A stretch of DNA of 64,000 nucleotides from Diacronema lutheri (GCA_019448385.1 JAGTXO010000019.1:124001-188000); one strand, 5' to 3'; positions 21,401-32,509 are shown, numbered from the stretch's first letter. The notes: generated by a model not told the origin, from the letters alone. Numbers and translations are program-made.

Positions 21401-23538
21401 TTCACGCCACTTTCGCCCGGCTGTTTCACGCCACTTTCGCCGTGCGTGGCAGCTGCGATGCCATGTAGCGCGCGGCGCGCGGCGCGCCCGCGCAGCCCGG
21501 CGGCTGGCGCGTCTCCAGCCGCGGCCGAAGGCGCGGCGCGGCTGCCCACGCCGCTGCAGCCGCAGCCGCCGCCTGCCGCGCGCGCGCGCGCCCTGCGCTC
21601 GCCATCTTCGCCTGACGACGGCACGTCGGCTGCGGCGGGCGGCGGCGGCGCTGGCGGCGGCGGGTGGGTGTCTGGCGGGCGCGCCGAGCACACGATCAAC
21701 ACGCAGGCGGCCATGGATGAGCTGCTGCCTCTCTTCTCCGGCACGCTCTCCGCTTCGCAGTTTGGTCGCCTCGTCGGCACGGCCGCCGGCCCGGCCGCGC
21801 GCGCGCCACACGGCGGCGGGGGTGGAGGCGAAGGCGGCGGCGTTGCCGAAGGCACCAGCGCCGCGCTTGCGCTGCTCGAAGGCGCGCGCGCGCCGAGCCC
21901 GGCGGCAGCCGCGCGCGCCCAGCCGAACAGTTTCGCCATCTTTTGCGACGACGAGCCGCCGTTCGATGGCGGCCGCGGGCCCCCGGCCAATGGCGGCGGG
22001 TCTGCGCCGGCGATGGCAGCCGCGGCGTTCTCCGTCTTCAACGACGAGCCGCTCGACGAGCGCCGCGCGGGCTCCGGCGGCTCGCTCGCGCCGCCGTTGC
22101 TCCCGCAGAGCGCGCACGCGAACACCGGCGTCGCGTGGCTCGCGTTGCCGGGGGCGGCCGGCGCCGCCGACGCCAACGTTGCGCGCAGCCCGCGCGCAGG
22201 CGATGGCGCGCGCTCGCCGCTCAGCCCGCTGCCCCTGCTGTCTCCGCCCGTGCTCGTGCCGCCGGGCACCGTTCAGCCCCTGGTCGCGGGCCATGCGCAC
22301 GATGGCGTCGGCGCGTGCGGCGGCGGAGGCAATCGCGATGATCCGGCGATGGGCGCGCCGCCGCGATCGCCGGACTTCTTCGCGCAGTCCGGCGCGGTGC
22401 CGGCGGGCAGCGTCGGTGGAGGCCATGGCGGCGGCCTGGGCGGAGGTCTCGACTTTGCCATCTTTTGCGACGAAACTGGCGACGATGACGCACTCGCGGC
22501 GTCGGTCGACGGCGCGGCGGCGGTTGGCGCGAGCGGCGTCGGCGGCGCGGGGTGCGGCGCTGGCGAACCAGGCGGCCTCGGCGGCCTCGGCGGCATGGAG
22601 TTTGCCATCCTGCCGGACGACGACGACGATGACGACGGCGGCGGCGGCGGCAGCGCGTGGGCGCAGCGCGCGGGCATGCCGTGCGCGTCGACGCCGGCGG
22701 GCGGGGCCGCGTCCGTGAACCGCGTGGGTGCGGTCGGCCAAGCGGCAGAGCGCGCGCCGTCGCAGCCGCCGCGCCACGCACCTCAGCCGTTGCCGCAGCA
22801 TCCGCTGATGAGCGCGGCACTGTCCGCACGCTTCTCGCGGCTGCAGGAAGAGGTGCGCCGCTGCGTGGGGAGGACGCGCGCAGCCGCGCGCCTGCGCTGC
22901 TTCGCGTGCGCAGCCACGCCGCCCTCCCGCCACGCCGCCCTCCCGCCACGCCGCCCTCCCGCTGTGCTGCGCTGCTGCGCGAGTGGCCGAAGGCCGTCGG
23001 GGCCCGGCCGCCGTGGCGTGGCCGTGCGGTTGCGCGGATGCGCGGATGCAAGCTCGCCGCCACCGCGCGCGCCGCGATCGCACTCGCCGCCGCGCGCCCA
23101 GCGCAGCGTGACCGCGCTGCAGCCGTGCTGCACCACGCGCCGCACACGCCCGCCACCCGCCGCGCGTCACCGCCTCCGAATCTCTTTTCCTCGCCTGCCC
23201 GCCCGTCACCCCGCCACGCCCCGCCGGCCTCCGTCCGCCATCGCTGCCGTCAGGCGGAGTGGAACCCTGCTACGAGCACCGAGCTCTGGCGCCTCGCCAA
23301 AGTCGAGGATATTGGTGCGGGCGCGCGCGCGCCCCTTCCGGACGCTGCGCTGCGGTGGCGCGACGCGCGCGTGTGGACGCTGTGGTTCACACTGCTCTCG
23401 CCTACCGCCGCCGCCCGTCGGCCATGCGCACACAGGCACGGCTGCGCACGCGGAAGCGCAGCGCGGGGCCGGCAGCAGTTGAGCTGGCGACTTGACACTG
23501 TCCTTGGGACAGCTTACTCGACGAGCGCTACAGAGTGA
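18412..23538 (+). CDS. MAD3: Mad3/BubR1-type spindle assembly checkpoint protein
   Basis: Exons 18412-18830, 18913-19027, 19208-22852 and 23254-23538 join to 1487 aa. The N-terminus has a KEN box (SKENV, residues 28-30) before a BUB1/Mad3 TPR region: DPLGVWVRYVRWSEDAYP, WVAYADRCHEPDEIFRFLR, WEAWAAVLE|ARRELQRADE and RHGMFQQRM. A second KEN follows at residues 343-345 (ATKENGG). KEN-TPR-KEN is the signature of Mad3/BubR1, which binds Cdc20 and inhibits the APC/C. A long disordered region contains five ABBA-like motifs (see findings) and three tandem FTPLSPGC-like units. No kinase domain is visible, which favours Mad3 over Bub1. The second intron appears to be GC-AG (GAG|GCGAGT). The last exon is the least certain. 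Confidence 0.85.
21369..21445 (+). repeat. Coding tandem repeat in the Mad3 gene
   Basis: Three nearly identical 24-bp units encode (C/F)TPLSPGC. Each has a TPLSP core that could be a proline-directed phosphorylation site. Confidence 0.75.
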
Positions 23539-23880
23539 CGCTGGGTCAGCTCTGAGTCGCAGTCTGCCTCTCGCCTGAGTCGCGCCTGCGTGTACCAGGC
23601 GGCCGAGAAGGCAAGAACGTCCTTTCAGGCTTTCACGCTCGCCGCCGCGTCGTGCAGTCCCAGTCCCACCGGTTCTGGACTTTCCAGCCATGATTTTACT
23701 CAACTTAATTTTACATCGTGCCGGACTGGAACCGCACCGCACCGCGCGTGCGGCGGCCGACACGCGCGCGAGCTCGCGGCGCCGCGGGCGTGGATGGACG
23801 AGCGGGTGGCGTGCACGACGGCTACGGCCTCGCCGCCGCTGAGTCGCACGAGCGCCGAGCCGCACCTCGTTACGGAGATC

Positions 23881-25816
23881 ATGCCGCTGCGCGCAGATGT
23901 CGCGGACGCGCGCGAGAAAGTGCCGCTCGTCATGCGCAGCGGCAACGGCGGCGGGCACGGCGAGCGGGGCGGCCGAGAAAAGGCGGACGGGATTTGGGAC
24001 ACAGACGACGAGTTGGACGTGCCGCAGACCGTGTATGGCGCGTGGCGCCAGCGCGCGGGCGACGCCGAGTTGGTGTGGGAGGACCGGTGCGCGGCGGTGT
24101 TGCCGCAATGGTGCGCGTGGGCGCGCGTGCGGTACGTGGTGGAGGTGGTGGCGGTGACGGCGGTCTACATGTCGGTGGGACCCGCGCTCATCTTGATCAA
24201 CCGGCACATCCTCGCCACGATCGACTTCAAATTCCCCATCACAGTCTCCGCGTTTGGCCAGATCGCGTCGTGGCTTTTCACCGTGTGCGCGTTCAAGCTC
24301 GCGCGCACGCACGAGCTGAGCAACGCGGGCGTGATCACATGGCGCTTCTACCTGACCAACATGGCCATTGTCGGCGCCGCCTCCGCTGGCGCCCTCGCGT
24401 TCGGGCAGGGCGTCTACCTGTACCTCTCCGGTGAGCACCGGTTTTTCTTTTCCCCTTTTTAAAACTCTTTTGGGGGGGGGGGGGGGGGGGGGGGGGCAAG
24501 TGGGCGGGCGGGCGGGGCGGGTGAGTGGGGCTCGCGCACTGAGGGTGGGCACGAGAGGGCATGGTCGCGCGCGCCGGGCACGCAAGATCAACTCCAACCC
24601 CGAACTCGAACCCCACTCCCACTTGCATCCCGAACCCTACCCCCGCACTCGCAGTCGCGTTTATCCAGATCCTCAAATCAGTCACGCCCGTCATCACGCT
24701 CGTCCTCCTCGTCGCATTTCAAATTGAGCGGCCAACCGCCGTCGTCTGGTCGTGCGTGCTCATGATCAGCGCAGGGGCGGCCATCGCTTCGCTCGGTGAG
24801 CTCGCCTTCTCCGCGTGGGGCGTCTTCCTGATGCTCTGCGCGTGCCTTTGTGAGGGTATTCGGCTCGTGCTCACGCAAAAGCTCCTTGTCAACCTCAAGG
24901 TGCGTGCGCGCGGCAGCGGCAGCCGCAGCCGCAGCCGCAGCCGCGTGCGGACGACATGCGGCTCCGCTTTGGCAGCCGGCCAGTCGCACGATGGCGGACC
25001 CTCGTCCGCCGGCCAGTCGCACGATGGCGGACCCTCGTCCGCCGGCCAGTCGCACGATGGCGGACCCTCGTCCGCCGGCCAGTGGCACGATGGCGGACCC
25101 TCGTCCGCTCCGCACCCACACCGCCGTTCGATGCGCTCGATGGTGCGCCCTGACTGAATGCACCAGCAGACTTCCCCGCCCGTTTCCCGCCCACTTACCG
25201 CCCACAGCCCCAACTCACTTGTGAGTTACCCCTACCTACCCAACGTCCCAGTTGAGCCTTCCCGGCCCACGTACCCACGCGCATTGACCCAAACACACCC
25301 CCCCCCCCCCCCCCTCTACCCAACCGCCCGTAACAGTTCAGCGCAATGGAGGGCCTCTACTACAACGCGCCCATCACCGCCTGCTGGATGGTCTTCGCCG
25401 CCTGCTTCCTCGAGATCCCGACAATGCTCTCACTGCACAGAGCAGCGGCCAACGCCGCAGCCCACGCGGCAGCCGCCGCGGCGCCCACCGCCGGCGCCGC
25501 CGCCGGCGCGCGCGCTCTGCTCGCCGCGGCCAGCGCGCCCGTCTCACCTTTTAAACTGCTCGAGCGGCACGCGTGGACGTTTGCGCTCGCGTCGGTGCTC
25601 GGCGTGCTCGTCAACATCTCGACGATGCTCATGATCAAGTACACAGGCTCCGTCTCGCTCAAGCTCCTCGCCACCGCGCGCAACGCCGGACTTGTCCTGT
25701 ACGCTGTGCTCCTCGGTGGCGAGGCGACGACCGTCACGCAGGTCGTCGGTTACGCGATCTGCGTCACCTTCTTCATCGTGTATGTGTTACATAAGGCGTC
25801 GCACGGCGCCACGTGA
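23881..25816 (+). CDS. Triose-phosphate/nucleotide-sugar transporter family (SLC35/TPT)
   Basis: Exons 23881-24430, 24655-24899 and 25337-25816 join to 424 aa with about ten hydrophobic segments. Family landmarks include INRHILATIDFKFPITVSAFG, YLYLS|VAFIQILKSVTPVITL, EGIRLVLTQKLL, LYYNAPITACWMV and the C-terminal LARNAG-like LATARNAGLVLY. These transporters exchange phosphorylated sugars or nucleotide-sugars across Golgi, ER or plastid membranes; the substrate cannot be read from the sequence. The acidic N-terminal 70 residues carry no clear plastid signal. An ATG at 23794 is a possible alternative start. Intron 1 has a poly-G run, and intron 2 has a 33-bp minisatellite and a poly-C run. Confidence 0.85.
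24976..25107. repeat. 33-bp tandem repeat, 4 copies, in transporter intron 2
   Basis: Four units start GGCCAGTCGCACGATGGCGG. The last copy carries one substitution (AGTGGC for AGTCGC). Confidence 0.85.
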
Positions 25817-25825
25817 CGCGCGCGC

Positions 25826-25865
25826 GGCTCCACGCGCCGCCGCCGCCGCAGTGGCGCGTGGAGCC
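25826..25865 (+). other. Perfect 13-bp stem-loop just after a stop codon
   Basis: GGCTCCACGCGCC at 25826-25838 pairs exactly with 25853-25865 across a 14-nt loop, nine bases after the transporter stop codon. It could be a 3'UTR structure or part of the neighbouring retroelement remnant. Confidence 0.6.
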
Positions 25866-25930
25866 GTGCACCCGCGCCGCGCACGACATCGTGCCGCTGG
25901 TGTGCCGCTGTCCCGAGCGACGCGGCGTGG

Positions 25931-26762
25931 ATGCGTAGGCGACGCGTCGCTGTCTTGCGCGGCGCGGCGCGTGCCGCTGCGCAGGACTGCGCCCTGCGCG
26001 CAGGGTCGCGGTGCGAGCTCAAGTCGATCTCGTACTGCCCCACGCGCTACGGCCAGTCAGACACGCGCCGCTGCCAGGCCGCTGAGCGGCGGGCGGCGGC
26101 CGTCGGCGGCGAGCGGCGGCGTGCGTGCGCTCAACTCGACGAGGAGCTCTTCGGCATGCAGCCGGGCCAGGTGGGCCCGATGCAGGCGCGCCTCAACTCG
26201 TTCCCGCCGATCCGCGCGCTGGTCATCGGCTCGTTCGGCGAGTGGTCGGCCGGCCTCGCCGACCTGCTCGTCACCTTCTCGCACATGGGCGCGGACGCGT
26301 GGATGGCGCGCATGGGCGCGCCCTCGCGCGACGTCGCCCGCGCGGCCCTCGAGCGCCACATGCGCCTCCAGCTCGCCGCGTGCGTCGTGCGTGGGCACGC
26401 GCAGCTCCTGCTCGCGCGCGCGCAGATGGCGCGCGGACAGGCGCCGCCGCACCGCCACGCGGCTCACGGCGTCCAGGCGGATGTGGACGCCTGCGGCGGT
26501 GTGGACGGCCTCTGCTTCCGGCGCGGCGACGGCGGCGGCGGCCGGCGGGGGCCGGCGAGGGGTGGCTAGGCGTGTGTGGGTGTCCGCCCATGACGCGTCC
26601 TGCCACGTCCTTGCCGTCCCGGCCGTTCCCGCTGCCGGCGTGCACAGGGTCGACGCCCTGATTTCGGCCTGATGTTGCGTGCGCCCTTTCGCTCGCTCCG
26701 TTTGTCCAGCCTCGGCCCCGTGCGCGCCCCTCCTGCTGACCCGCCTGTAAGCGTCGTTAGTA
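25931..26762 (+). mobile_element. Retroelement 3' fragment with degenerate coding region
   Basis: An open frame (25931-26569, 212 aa) contains RALVIGSFGEWSAGLADLLV, then a helical RLQLAACVVRGHAQLLL stretch. I associate this layout with the region downstream of reverse transcriptase in LINE-like elements of protists. No reverse transcriptase is left. The region from about 26270 to the end motif CTGTAAGCGTCGTTAGTA (ends 26762) recurs inverted at 36413-36897, and its last part at 59504-59646. The family assignment is from memory and tentative; the repetition is directly visible. Confidence 0.6.
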
Positions 26763-26859
26763 TTCTATCTGAACACGCCACTGTTGTTGTCCAACCCACT
26801 CCACTGAGTGGACATTTGGAAACGGAGAAGCCGCCAGCCTCCTCTCTGATGAGTCAGAG

Positions 26860-27761
26860 TCATGCCGCCTCTCTCATCTGCACGTCGCCACCGCCCTCGA
26901 CTTTCACCGCGCCGCCAGACACCACGAGCGCGAGGGGACCCACGCCACCCACGTGGGCACCAGCGAACGCACCTGCCAGAGCCGCGCTGCCGTTCGGGCA
27001 AGCGGTGGGCTTGCCGGTGGTGGGGTGTGTAGGCGCTGGCACGAAGCCAAAGCCGACTGGCGGCGTGGCCACGGCGAGCATCAATGATTCGGCGGGCCGC
27101 TCCGCCATCTTGGCCACGCGGGCCGCGCCGGCCGCGCCAGCCACGCCGGTCGCGCCGGCCGCGCCCGTGGCTTCTCCCAGCAACGCGGCGAAAAACGACT
27201 GGCGGCCGTTGCACGGCGCGGTGACGAGCGGCAGCGCGCCTGCCCCGCCGTCCACGCGCGCGCGTGCGCCGTCCGCGCCGCCAAGCTCGACCCCGCCGCG
27301 GAGCTGCGGGGCCACCCACACGTTCCACCCGTGCGGGCGCGTTGGCGCGAGGGGCCGCGCCGCGGCGAGCGGGCGGAGCGCGCGCAAGCCGCCGCCGTCG
27401 GCCGAAGCTGCGCCGCCGGCACGCAGCTCGGGGCGCACCCACACGTTGCACGCGAGCGGGCTCCGGTACCGGCCGTAACCGCCACCGTACCCACCGTACG
27501 TCCCGTACGCGCTCGCGCCGCCGGCAAGGCCACCGCCGTATGGCGAGAACCGGGGTGCGCGCCGCCCGCCGCCATGCCGTCCCGCCAGCCGGTACGGGCC
27601 GTAACCGCCGCCGTAACCGCCGCCGCCCGCGTACCCCTGACCACGGCTGAGTCCGGCAGCGGCGGCGGCATCGCCCGGACCGCCGCCGCCGTGCGCGCCA
27701 AGCGACGCGAGGACGGAGAACGGGTTCGGCGACGCGCCGTACCCGCCGTACCCACCCGCGT

Positions 27762-27806
<45 letters not shown>

Positions 27807-29110
27807 TGCGCCCGCGCGCGCCGCGCCCGCCCGCGCCGTCCACGCCGGCGACGGCCGCGTCAGCGCCGGCGTTGGCGACGACGGCGGCGAAGAGCTCGGA
27901 CAGCCCGCCGCTCGCGCCCGCCGCCGCGCCGCCTGCCGCGCCGCCCGGCAGCGCGAAGGCGGATTCGCACGGCGTGCTGTTCGCCACGCCGCCCGCGCCG
28001 CCCGCGCTGGCCCTCGTGGGCGCGGGCGCGCGCAGCGCGGGCGCGCCCGGCGCGCCCGACGGGGCGCCGATGGCCGGGCGGCCCTCGAGCGTCACGGTGA
28101 AGCGCGTGGGTTGCACCGCCGCGACGCCGCCGGCCGCCGCCGCCGCCGCCGCCGTGGCGCCCGCCGCGGCGCCCGCGAAGTCCGTGCGCGCGCCATGCGG
28201 CGGCGGCGGCGCGCCCGGAACGCCCACCGGACCGGGAGGCGGTGGCTGCCACGCGCGTCGCTCCTCGCCTCGCCGCTCGCGCTCGCGCTCGCGCCGGCGC
28301 CGGCTCTCGCCGCCGCGCTCGCCGCGGCCCGCGCGCCTGTCGGCGACGCGACCGTCCGCGCCTGCGTCGGCGGCCGCCGCGTCGGCGGCGTCTTCGTCTG
28401 GCCGCGGACGTGAAGATCGCTCGCCGCGTCGACTGCCGCTCCGCCGCTCGCGCCTACGGGCGTCGCCCTCCACGTCCGCGCCGGCGGCGCCCATCGCCAC
28501 GTCCCCGTCGGCCGCGCGTCGGTAACGGTCGCCGCTGTCGTCGGCGGCGCCGGTGCGCGCCTCTTGTGCGGCGGCGCGTGCGAGAATCTGCCAAAGCCAC
28601 GCGCCAAAGGGGCGCGCCTGCTCGCCGAGAAAGGCGTGCAGGTCGGCGACGAGCAGCTCGCGCGCTTTCCGATTGCTCACCATCGCCATCACGTACCTGA
28701 TGGGTTCGCCCGGGCGCGGGTGCGGCGTGGGGCGTGGGCGGTAACGGCGGCGCGCGCGCGCGCGCGCGCGAGGGCGCGCGCGCGGGCATGCTGGCGCGGG
28801 CATGGCTTGTCTCGGGCTCGTCGCGCGAACGGGGTGCGCGGCGCGTGCATCGGCACCGGCAGAGCGCGGCGCGACGCCGACGCGTGCCGTTGTGGCGGTG
28901 GCGCTCCCGCGCTGCGCCCGTGGCGCTCGCGAGCCTAGCGGCGTTGCGCGCGCTGCGTCGGGAGGGGGCTGGCTCGCGCCGCGCGCACTCGGGAAGGACC
29001 TCATCCTGCACGCCGCCCTCGAGAAGCTCGCCGAGCTTGCGCCGCACCTCGCGCTGCACGTCCGCGAGCGTGTCCGCGCGCAGCGCCGGCGCGCGCTCGG
29101 CGGCACTCAT
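26860..29110 (-). CDS. ZC3H14/Nab2-like RNA-binding protein with RGG tail
   Basis: Exons 29110-28989 and 28696-26860 join to 652 aa. The join creates an N-terminal PWI-like fold: VQREVRRKLGELL, VQDEVLPE|YVMAMVSNRK, LVADLHAFLGEQ and FGAWLWQIL. This matches the N-terminal domain of ZC3H14/Nab2, which docks the protein to the nuclear pore and export machinery. An Arg/Glu/Ser-rich segment and a (GR)n/RGG run ([14 protein letters not shown]) follow. Tyr/Gly repeats come next, then two related blocks CNVWVRPELR and WNVWVAPQLR about 35 residues apart. The CCCH zinc fingers that bind poly(A) in Nab2 are not present, so RNA binding would rest on the RGG region. It is divergent from the gene at 29196. 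Confidence 0.65.
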
Positions 29111-29195
29111 GTCAGGCCTGGCTGGGCTCGCAACTCCCGACACGCCGGGTCGGACAGTTCCGACAGCCACCAAGCATATTCACGTCCACCGCACG
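29111..29195. promoter_or_regulatory. 85-bp divergent promoter region
   Basis: This gap separates the ZC3H14-like start codon from the ATG at 29196. It contains AT-richer CAAGCATATTCAC near 29170. Confidence 0.35.
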
Positions 29196-29986
29196 ATGGT
29201 GGTGCGCCGTTTTTCTCCGGCGCTGGTCGCCCTCGTCGCGCTCGCGCCGCGCGCGCGCGGCGCGGTGCTGCGCAACGAGGACGCGTGCGAGCCGTGCGGC
29301 TCAAGCCCCTGCCTTGCGCGCTTCTGCCAGCGGGGCATATGCGGCGTCGCTGTGGCCTCGCAGCAACTTGGCGCGCAGGGTGTGCGACGGCCCGCCGCGC
29401 GCGCCCGCGCCTTGCGTGCCGCCTTGGCCCACGCGTCCGCCACTCGCGCACAGCGCGCGCGCGCGCGCGCCTTAAGCGTGCATTCTGAGCGTGCGCTTGT
29501 CAACTCACGCGCGCCCGTTGTCCGCGCCTGCCGCCTCCACGGCCGCGCGCGCGCGCGGGTTTCGGCGCGGCATGGCGTGGCGCGCGACCCGGCGTGGCGC
29601 GGTCGGTGCCGCAGGCTGGATCGTCGACCTGCCCGCGCCGCCCGCCCGCGCCGCGCCGCACGCGCTGCTGCGACACCTTCTTCGATCGCGATTTCTCGGG
29701 GGCGCCCAGCATCCACCGGCGCGCGCGCGAGTGGCGCGCGCGCGGCGACTGGGCGGCCGCCATGTCGCCGCCGCCGCCGCCGCCGCGCGCGTCGGCGCGC
29801 ACGCCGCTGCCGCCGCCCCCCGGCGCCGCGCGCGCGATGCGCTCGCAGGCGGCGGCCGCGGCCGCCGCTGCGCTCGCCCCGGCCGCGCCGCCAGCTGGCG
29901 GTGCCGCCGCCGGCGGCGCGACCGCGCCGCACCCTTTCCCCACATCGCCACCCCTTTCTCCCATCGTGAAGCCAAGCGCGCCGTAG
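29196..29986 (+). CDS. Hypothetical secreted protein, exon structure unclear
   Basis: An ATG at 29196 begins a convincing signal peptide (FSPALVALVALAPRARG), followed by a short Cys-rich stretch (EDACEPCGSSPCLARFCQRG). After about residue 60 the frame degenerates into Arg/Ala-rich sequence, suggesting an intron. A later frame ending at 29986 contains RCCDTFFDRDFSGAP and looks protein-like, but I could not find a splice pair that joins the two in phase. The limits are those of the outer evidence only. Not assignable to a family. Confidence 0.35.
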
Positions 29987-30490
29987 CGCGCGCGCGCAGG
30001 CCTCGCAGCCGCGGCCGGCTTTCTGCCGGCCGTTGCGCTTGGCTGCGCGCGCGCGCCGAGCGGCGCACTCCGCACACTGCACGGCACGCACACTGCGCAC
30101 ACTCACGAAAGCCGCAGAGGAATGTGCACGTGCCACCACCCTGGACGGTCTTTGACTCACTTTGAGCCCCCAGGGATGCCCTCACACAGCCCCCTCCACG
30201 CGGTGCCGCGTACGGCGTGGACGGGGTGAGGCACACTCCAAGTTCGGTGCAGACCGGCGAGCGCAGGCCCATGCGGTTGTCCTCGTCAAAAATGGCAACA
30301 GGCCCTTGAAGGCCGCGCGCGGGAAGTGGAGCGGCGTGTCCTGCCTGAAACTGCAATCACTGAGTCTCGGGCTGAAAGGGGAGAGAACAGACACTCGGAG
30401 ACTAACATTTCAACTGACGCGGGCGCAGGGAACTGGGAGGATTTGTGCTTGAAGCGAAAGTGGCGCAGCCGTGCGCGATGCGCTCACGGC
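29987..30490. other. Intergenic region, nothing recognised
   Basis: Between the hypothetical secreted gene and the 3' end of the first P-loop ATPase. The sequence is less GC-rich than its surroundings from about 30110, without convincing coding or repeat structure. Confidence 0.4.
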
Positions 30491-32014
30491 TCAGCACAGC
30501 TTGCCCGCCGCGTGCATGTCCGCGGGAGTGTTGAAGCGGTACTCGTACGTGGTGAGGTCGTATATGATCGCCTCGTGCTTCTTGAAATGCGGCGCCGCGT
30601 CCTCGGGTGGCATCATGTAGGGCGCCTCCATGTGGTGGAGCGAGCCGCCGTTCTTGACCATGTCCTTGAAGAGGTGGCGGAAGTGCAGCCCCTTCTTCTG
30701 GCTCTTCTCGGAGTCGTCGCAGAGGAGCAGCAGGCTGACGCGGCTCTCCGCCTCCGCCCGCTTGGCCTCGACAAAGCTGCGCACGATCAGCGCGCTCGAC
30801 TCGGCCGGCGCTGCGGACAGCTCGGCGCAGAGACGTTGGAGGGCGGCCGGCCGCGTCGTCACGCCGAACGCCGCCTCGCGCAGCTCACGCGCGCCGACGA
30901 GCACATTGGACGCGTCGAGGTACGCGTTCGCCTCTGCGCGCGAGAAGTCGCCGAGCCAGAGGACCTTGCGCCGCTCTGGGTCGGGGTCGAGCCCGAGCGC
31001 GGCGCTGGCGTCGCTCAGCACGAGGATGGCGCGGCACGCGCGCGCGTCGTGCGCGAGGTACTTGAGCGTCTGCACCGCCTCCTTGACGAGTCCGGGCTCC
31101 GTCGCCCGCTCCACCTCGACGACAAAGGTTGGCAGCCAGTCCTTGTCGCCCGTCCACCAGCGGCGCCACGAAGCCGCGGCCTCGCACATGCGCGCGAGCT
31201 GCGGCCGATCAACCTCCGCGTGGCGCGCGAGGCGGGGCATGCCAACGGCGGGGAGCAGCTTGCTGATGAGGTGCTCGCCCTTGGCGATGTCAACGTACGC
31301 CACGCCGCGCTTGCCGAGCACCGCGTGCACTGCGGCGCACGACTTGCCCGTCCCTATCGGGCCGGCGACGATGCAAACGGTGCCGGGCGGAGCGCGCATG
31401 TAGGCATCAAAGTGCTCCTCGACCGCCTCGCGCGAGACCCACGTGGCCTCCTCCGCGGGGCTGGTCGAGCGCAGCATCCAAAACGCGAAGAGCGGCTCGT
31501 CAAATGCGGGCGTGAAGACCTCGAGCGCCACTGCGACACCCACAGCCGCGGCCGCAGCCCCAAACGGCGACGACGTGATGCGGCTGTAGAAGCTGCCGCC
31601 GCCAGCGCTGCCACCGTCGCCGTCGCCACCGGGCAACGGCTTTTGCGCGCTCGACGGCTGCGGCGGCTGCGGCGGGCGCTCTCCCGACTTGGGCATCGAC
31701 TTGGGCGTCGGCGTCGGCGATGGCGTCGGCGTCAGCCACGGTCCGGCGTGGACGCGCAGCTGCTCGAGCGTATCCGTGCGCACGGGCGCCGCGCCGTCCG
31801 CCGTCGCGCCGTCCGCGTTCGCCGCCGCCGGCCAGAGCGGCCTGATCTGCTCGCCGCCTGCATCGGCGCCTGCCGCTCCCGTGCCCACACGCGGCGTGTT
31901 GAGCTTGGTCTCCGCGATCGTGCGAGCGGCAACGAGCCGCGAGACACTGGCCGTGCGCTTGGACGTGCGCCCCGTGACCGCCGCAGCCGCCGCCGCACTG
32001 CGCCGCACCAGCAT
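30491..32014 (-). CDS. Membrane-anchored P-loop ATPase, copy 1
   Basis: An intron-free frame of 507 aa from the ATG at 32014; an in-frame ATG at 32068 is less likely. The N-terminus is Arg/Ser-rich without acids ([20 protein letters not shown]), compatible with an organelle presequence. A Pro-rich linker (TPTPSPTPTPKS) and one membrane span (FGAAAAAVGVAVALEVF) follow. The ATPase domain then starts with a Walker A motif (GPIGTGKSCA) and a candidate Walker B strand (LPTFVVEVE). It resembles AAA+/STAND or archaeal-type ATPase domains; I cannot assign it to a named family. A close second copy lies 4.2 kb away in the same orientation. Confidence 0.75.
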   Translation of the reverse strand: MLVRRSAAAAAAVTGRTSKRTASVSRLVAARTIAETKLNTPRVGTGAAGADAGGEQIRPLWPAAANADGATADGAAPVRTDTLEQLRVHAGPWLTPTPSPTPTPKSMPKSGERPPQPPQPSSAQKPLPGGDGDGGSAGGGSFYSRITSSPFGAAAAAVGVAVALEVFTPAFDEPLFAFWMLRSTSPAEEATWVSREAVEEHFDAYMRAPPGTVCIVAGPIGTGKSCAAVHAVLGKRGVAYVDIAKGEHLISKLLPAVGMPRLARHAEVDRPQLARMCEAAASWRRWWTGDKDWLPTFVVEVERATEPGLVKEAVQTLKYLAHDARACRAILVLSDASAALGLDPDPERRKVLWLGDFSRAEANAYLDASNVLVGARELREAAFGVTTRPAALQRLCAELSAAPAESSALIVRSFVEAKRAEAESRVSLLLLCDDSEKSQKKGLHFRHLFKDMVKNGGSLHHMEAPYMMPPEDAAPHFKKHEAIIYDLTTYEYRFNTPADMHAAGKLC

Positions 32015-32092
32015 CGGTTGTACTTGGGCCCTCCCGGGCTCCCTTCCAACCCTTTGGGATGGAGGCACGTCGCGTGGCGCGTCACCTCACGG

Positions 32093-32509
32093 TCAGGCGC
32101 GGCCGTCCACACCGGCCGCGCGCCTGCTCGCGCGCTCGCCCGCGCCGGCCGCGCACAGCACGGCCGCCATCGCGCCGGCGCGCGGGTAGCGGAGCCGTGG
32201 GGCGCCGCCGCCGTCCGCGTGCCCCGGCGGAGGCAGCTCGGAGGCGCGGACGAGGCGGCCGTCGAATCGGTCGTCGATGAGCACCTCGTCTGGCGTGGCG
32301 AGCGCGCACGTCGCCGCGGCCTCCAGCGCCGCTAGCGCGCCCGTGCGTGCGCTCGCGTCCGCGTCCGCGCCCGCCGCCGGCGCTGGCGTGGGTGGTTGAA
32401 CGCCGTCGGTGGCGCGCGCGAGCGGCGGGAGCAGCTGCTTCTTGCGGCCGACAAGGTCATCGACGGCCACGAGGAGTGGCGAAGCTTCCGGGCGAGCCGC
32501 GCGCGTACC
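32093..32509 (-). CDS. Terminal exon of an unrecognised gene
   Basis: After a good acceptor (CTCTCGCACAG, ending at 32510) an exon runs 138 codons to a TGA. It encodes EASPLLVAVDDLVGRKKQLL, then a Pro/Ala stretch and DEVLIDDRFDGRLVRASELP. Upstream on the same strand another frame reads DAAGELRLHLVLRGRAEASL, possibly an earlier exon, but the donor was not identified. No family recognised. The stop lies 79 bp upstream of the ATPase start, so the two would be closely spaced in tandem. Confidence 0.4.
   Translation of the reverse strand, partial: GTRAARPEASPLLVAVDDLVGRKKQLLPPLARATDGVQPPTPAPAAGADADASARTGALAALEAAATCALATPDEVLIDDRFDGRLVRASELPPPGHADGGGAPRLRYPRAGAMAAVLCAAGAGERASRRAAGVDGRA

Noticed and set aside
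19577-22269. Minus-strand frames of up to 891 aa opposite the Mad3 gene
   Set aside because: They are shadows of the long Mad3 exon, Ala/Pro/Arg-rich with no recognisable domain; the plus strand carries KEN boxes and TPR motifs.
18412-23538. Bub1 kinase as the identity of the checkpoint gene
   Set aside because: No kinase motifs (Gly loop, HRD, DFG) are visible in any frame up to the transporter gene, and two KEN boxes favour Mad3/BubR1.
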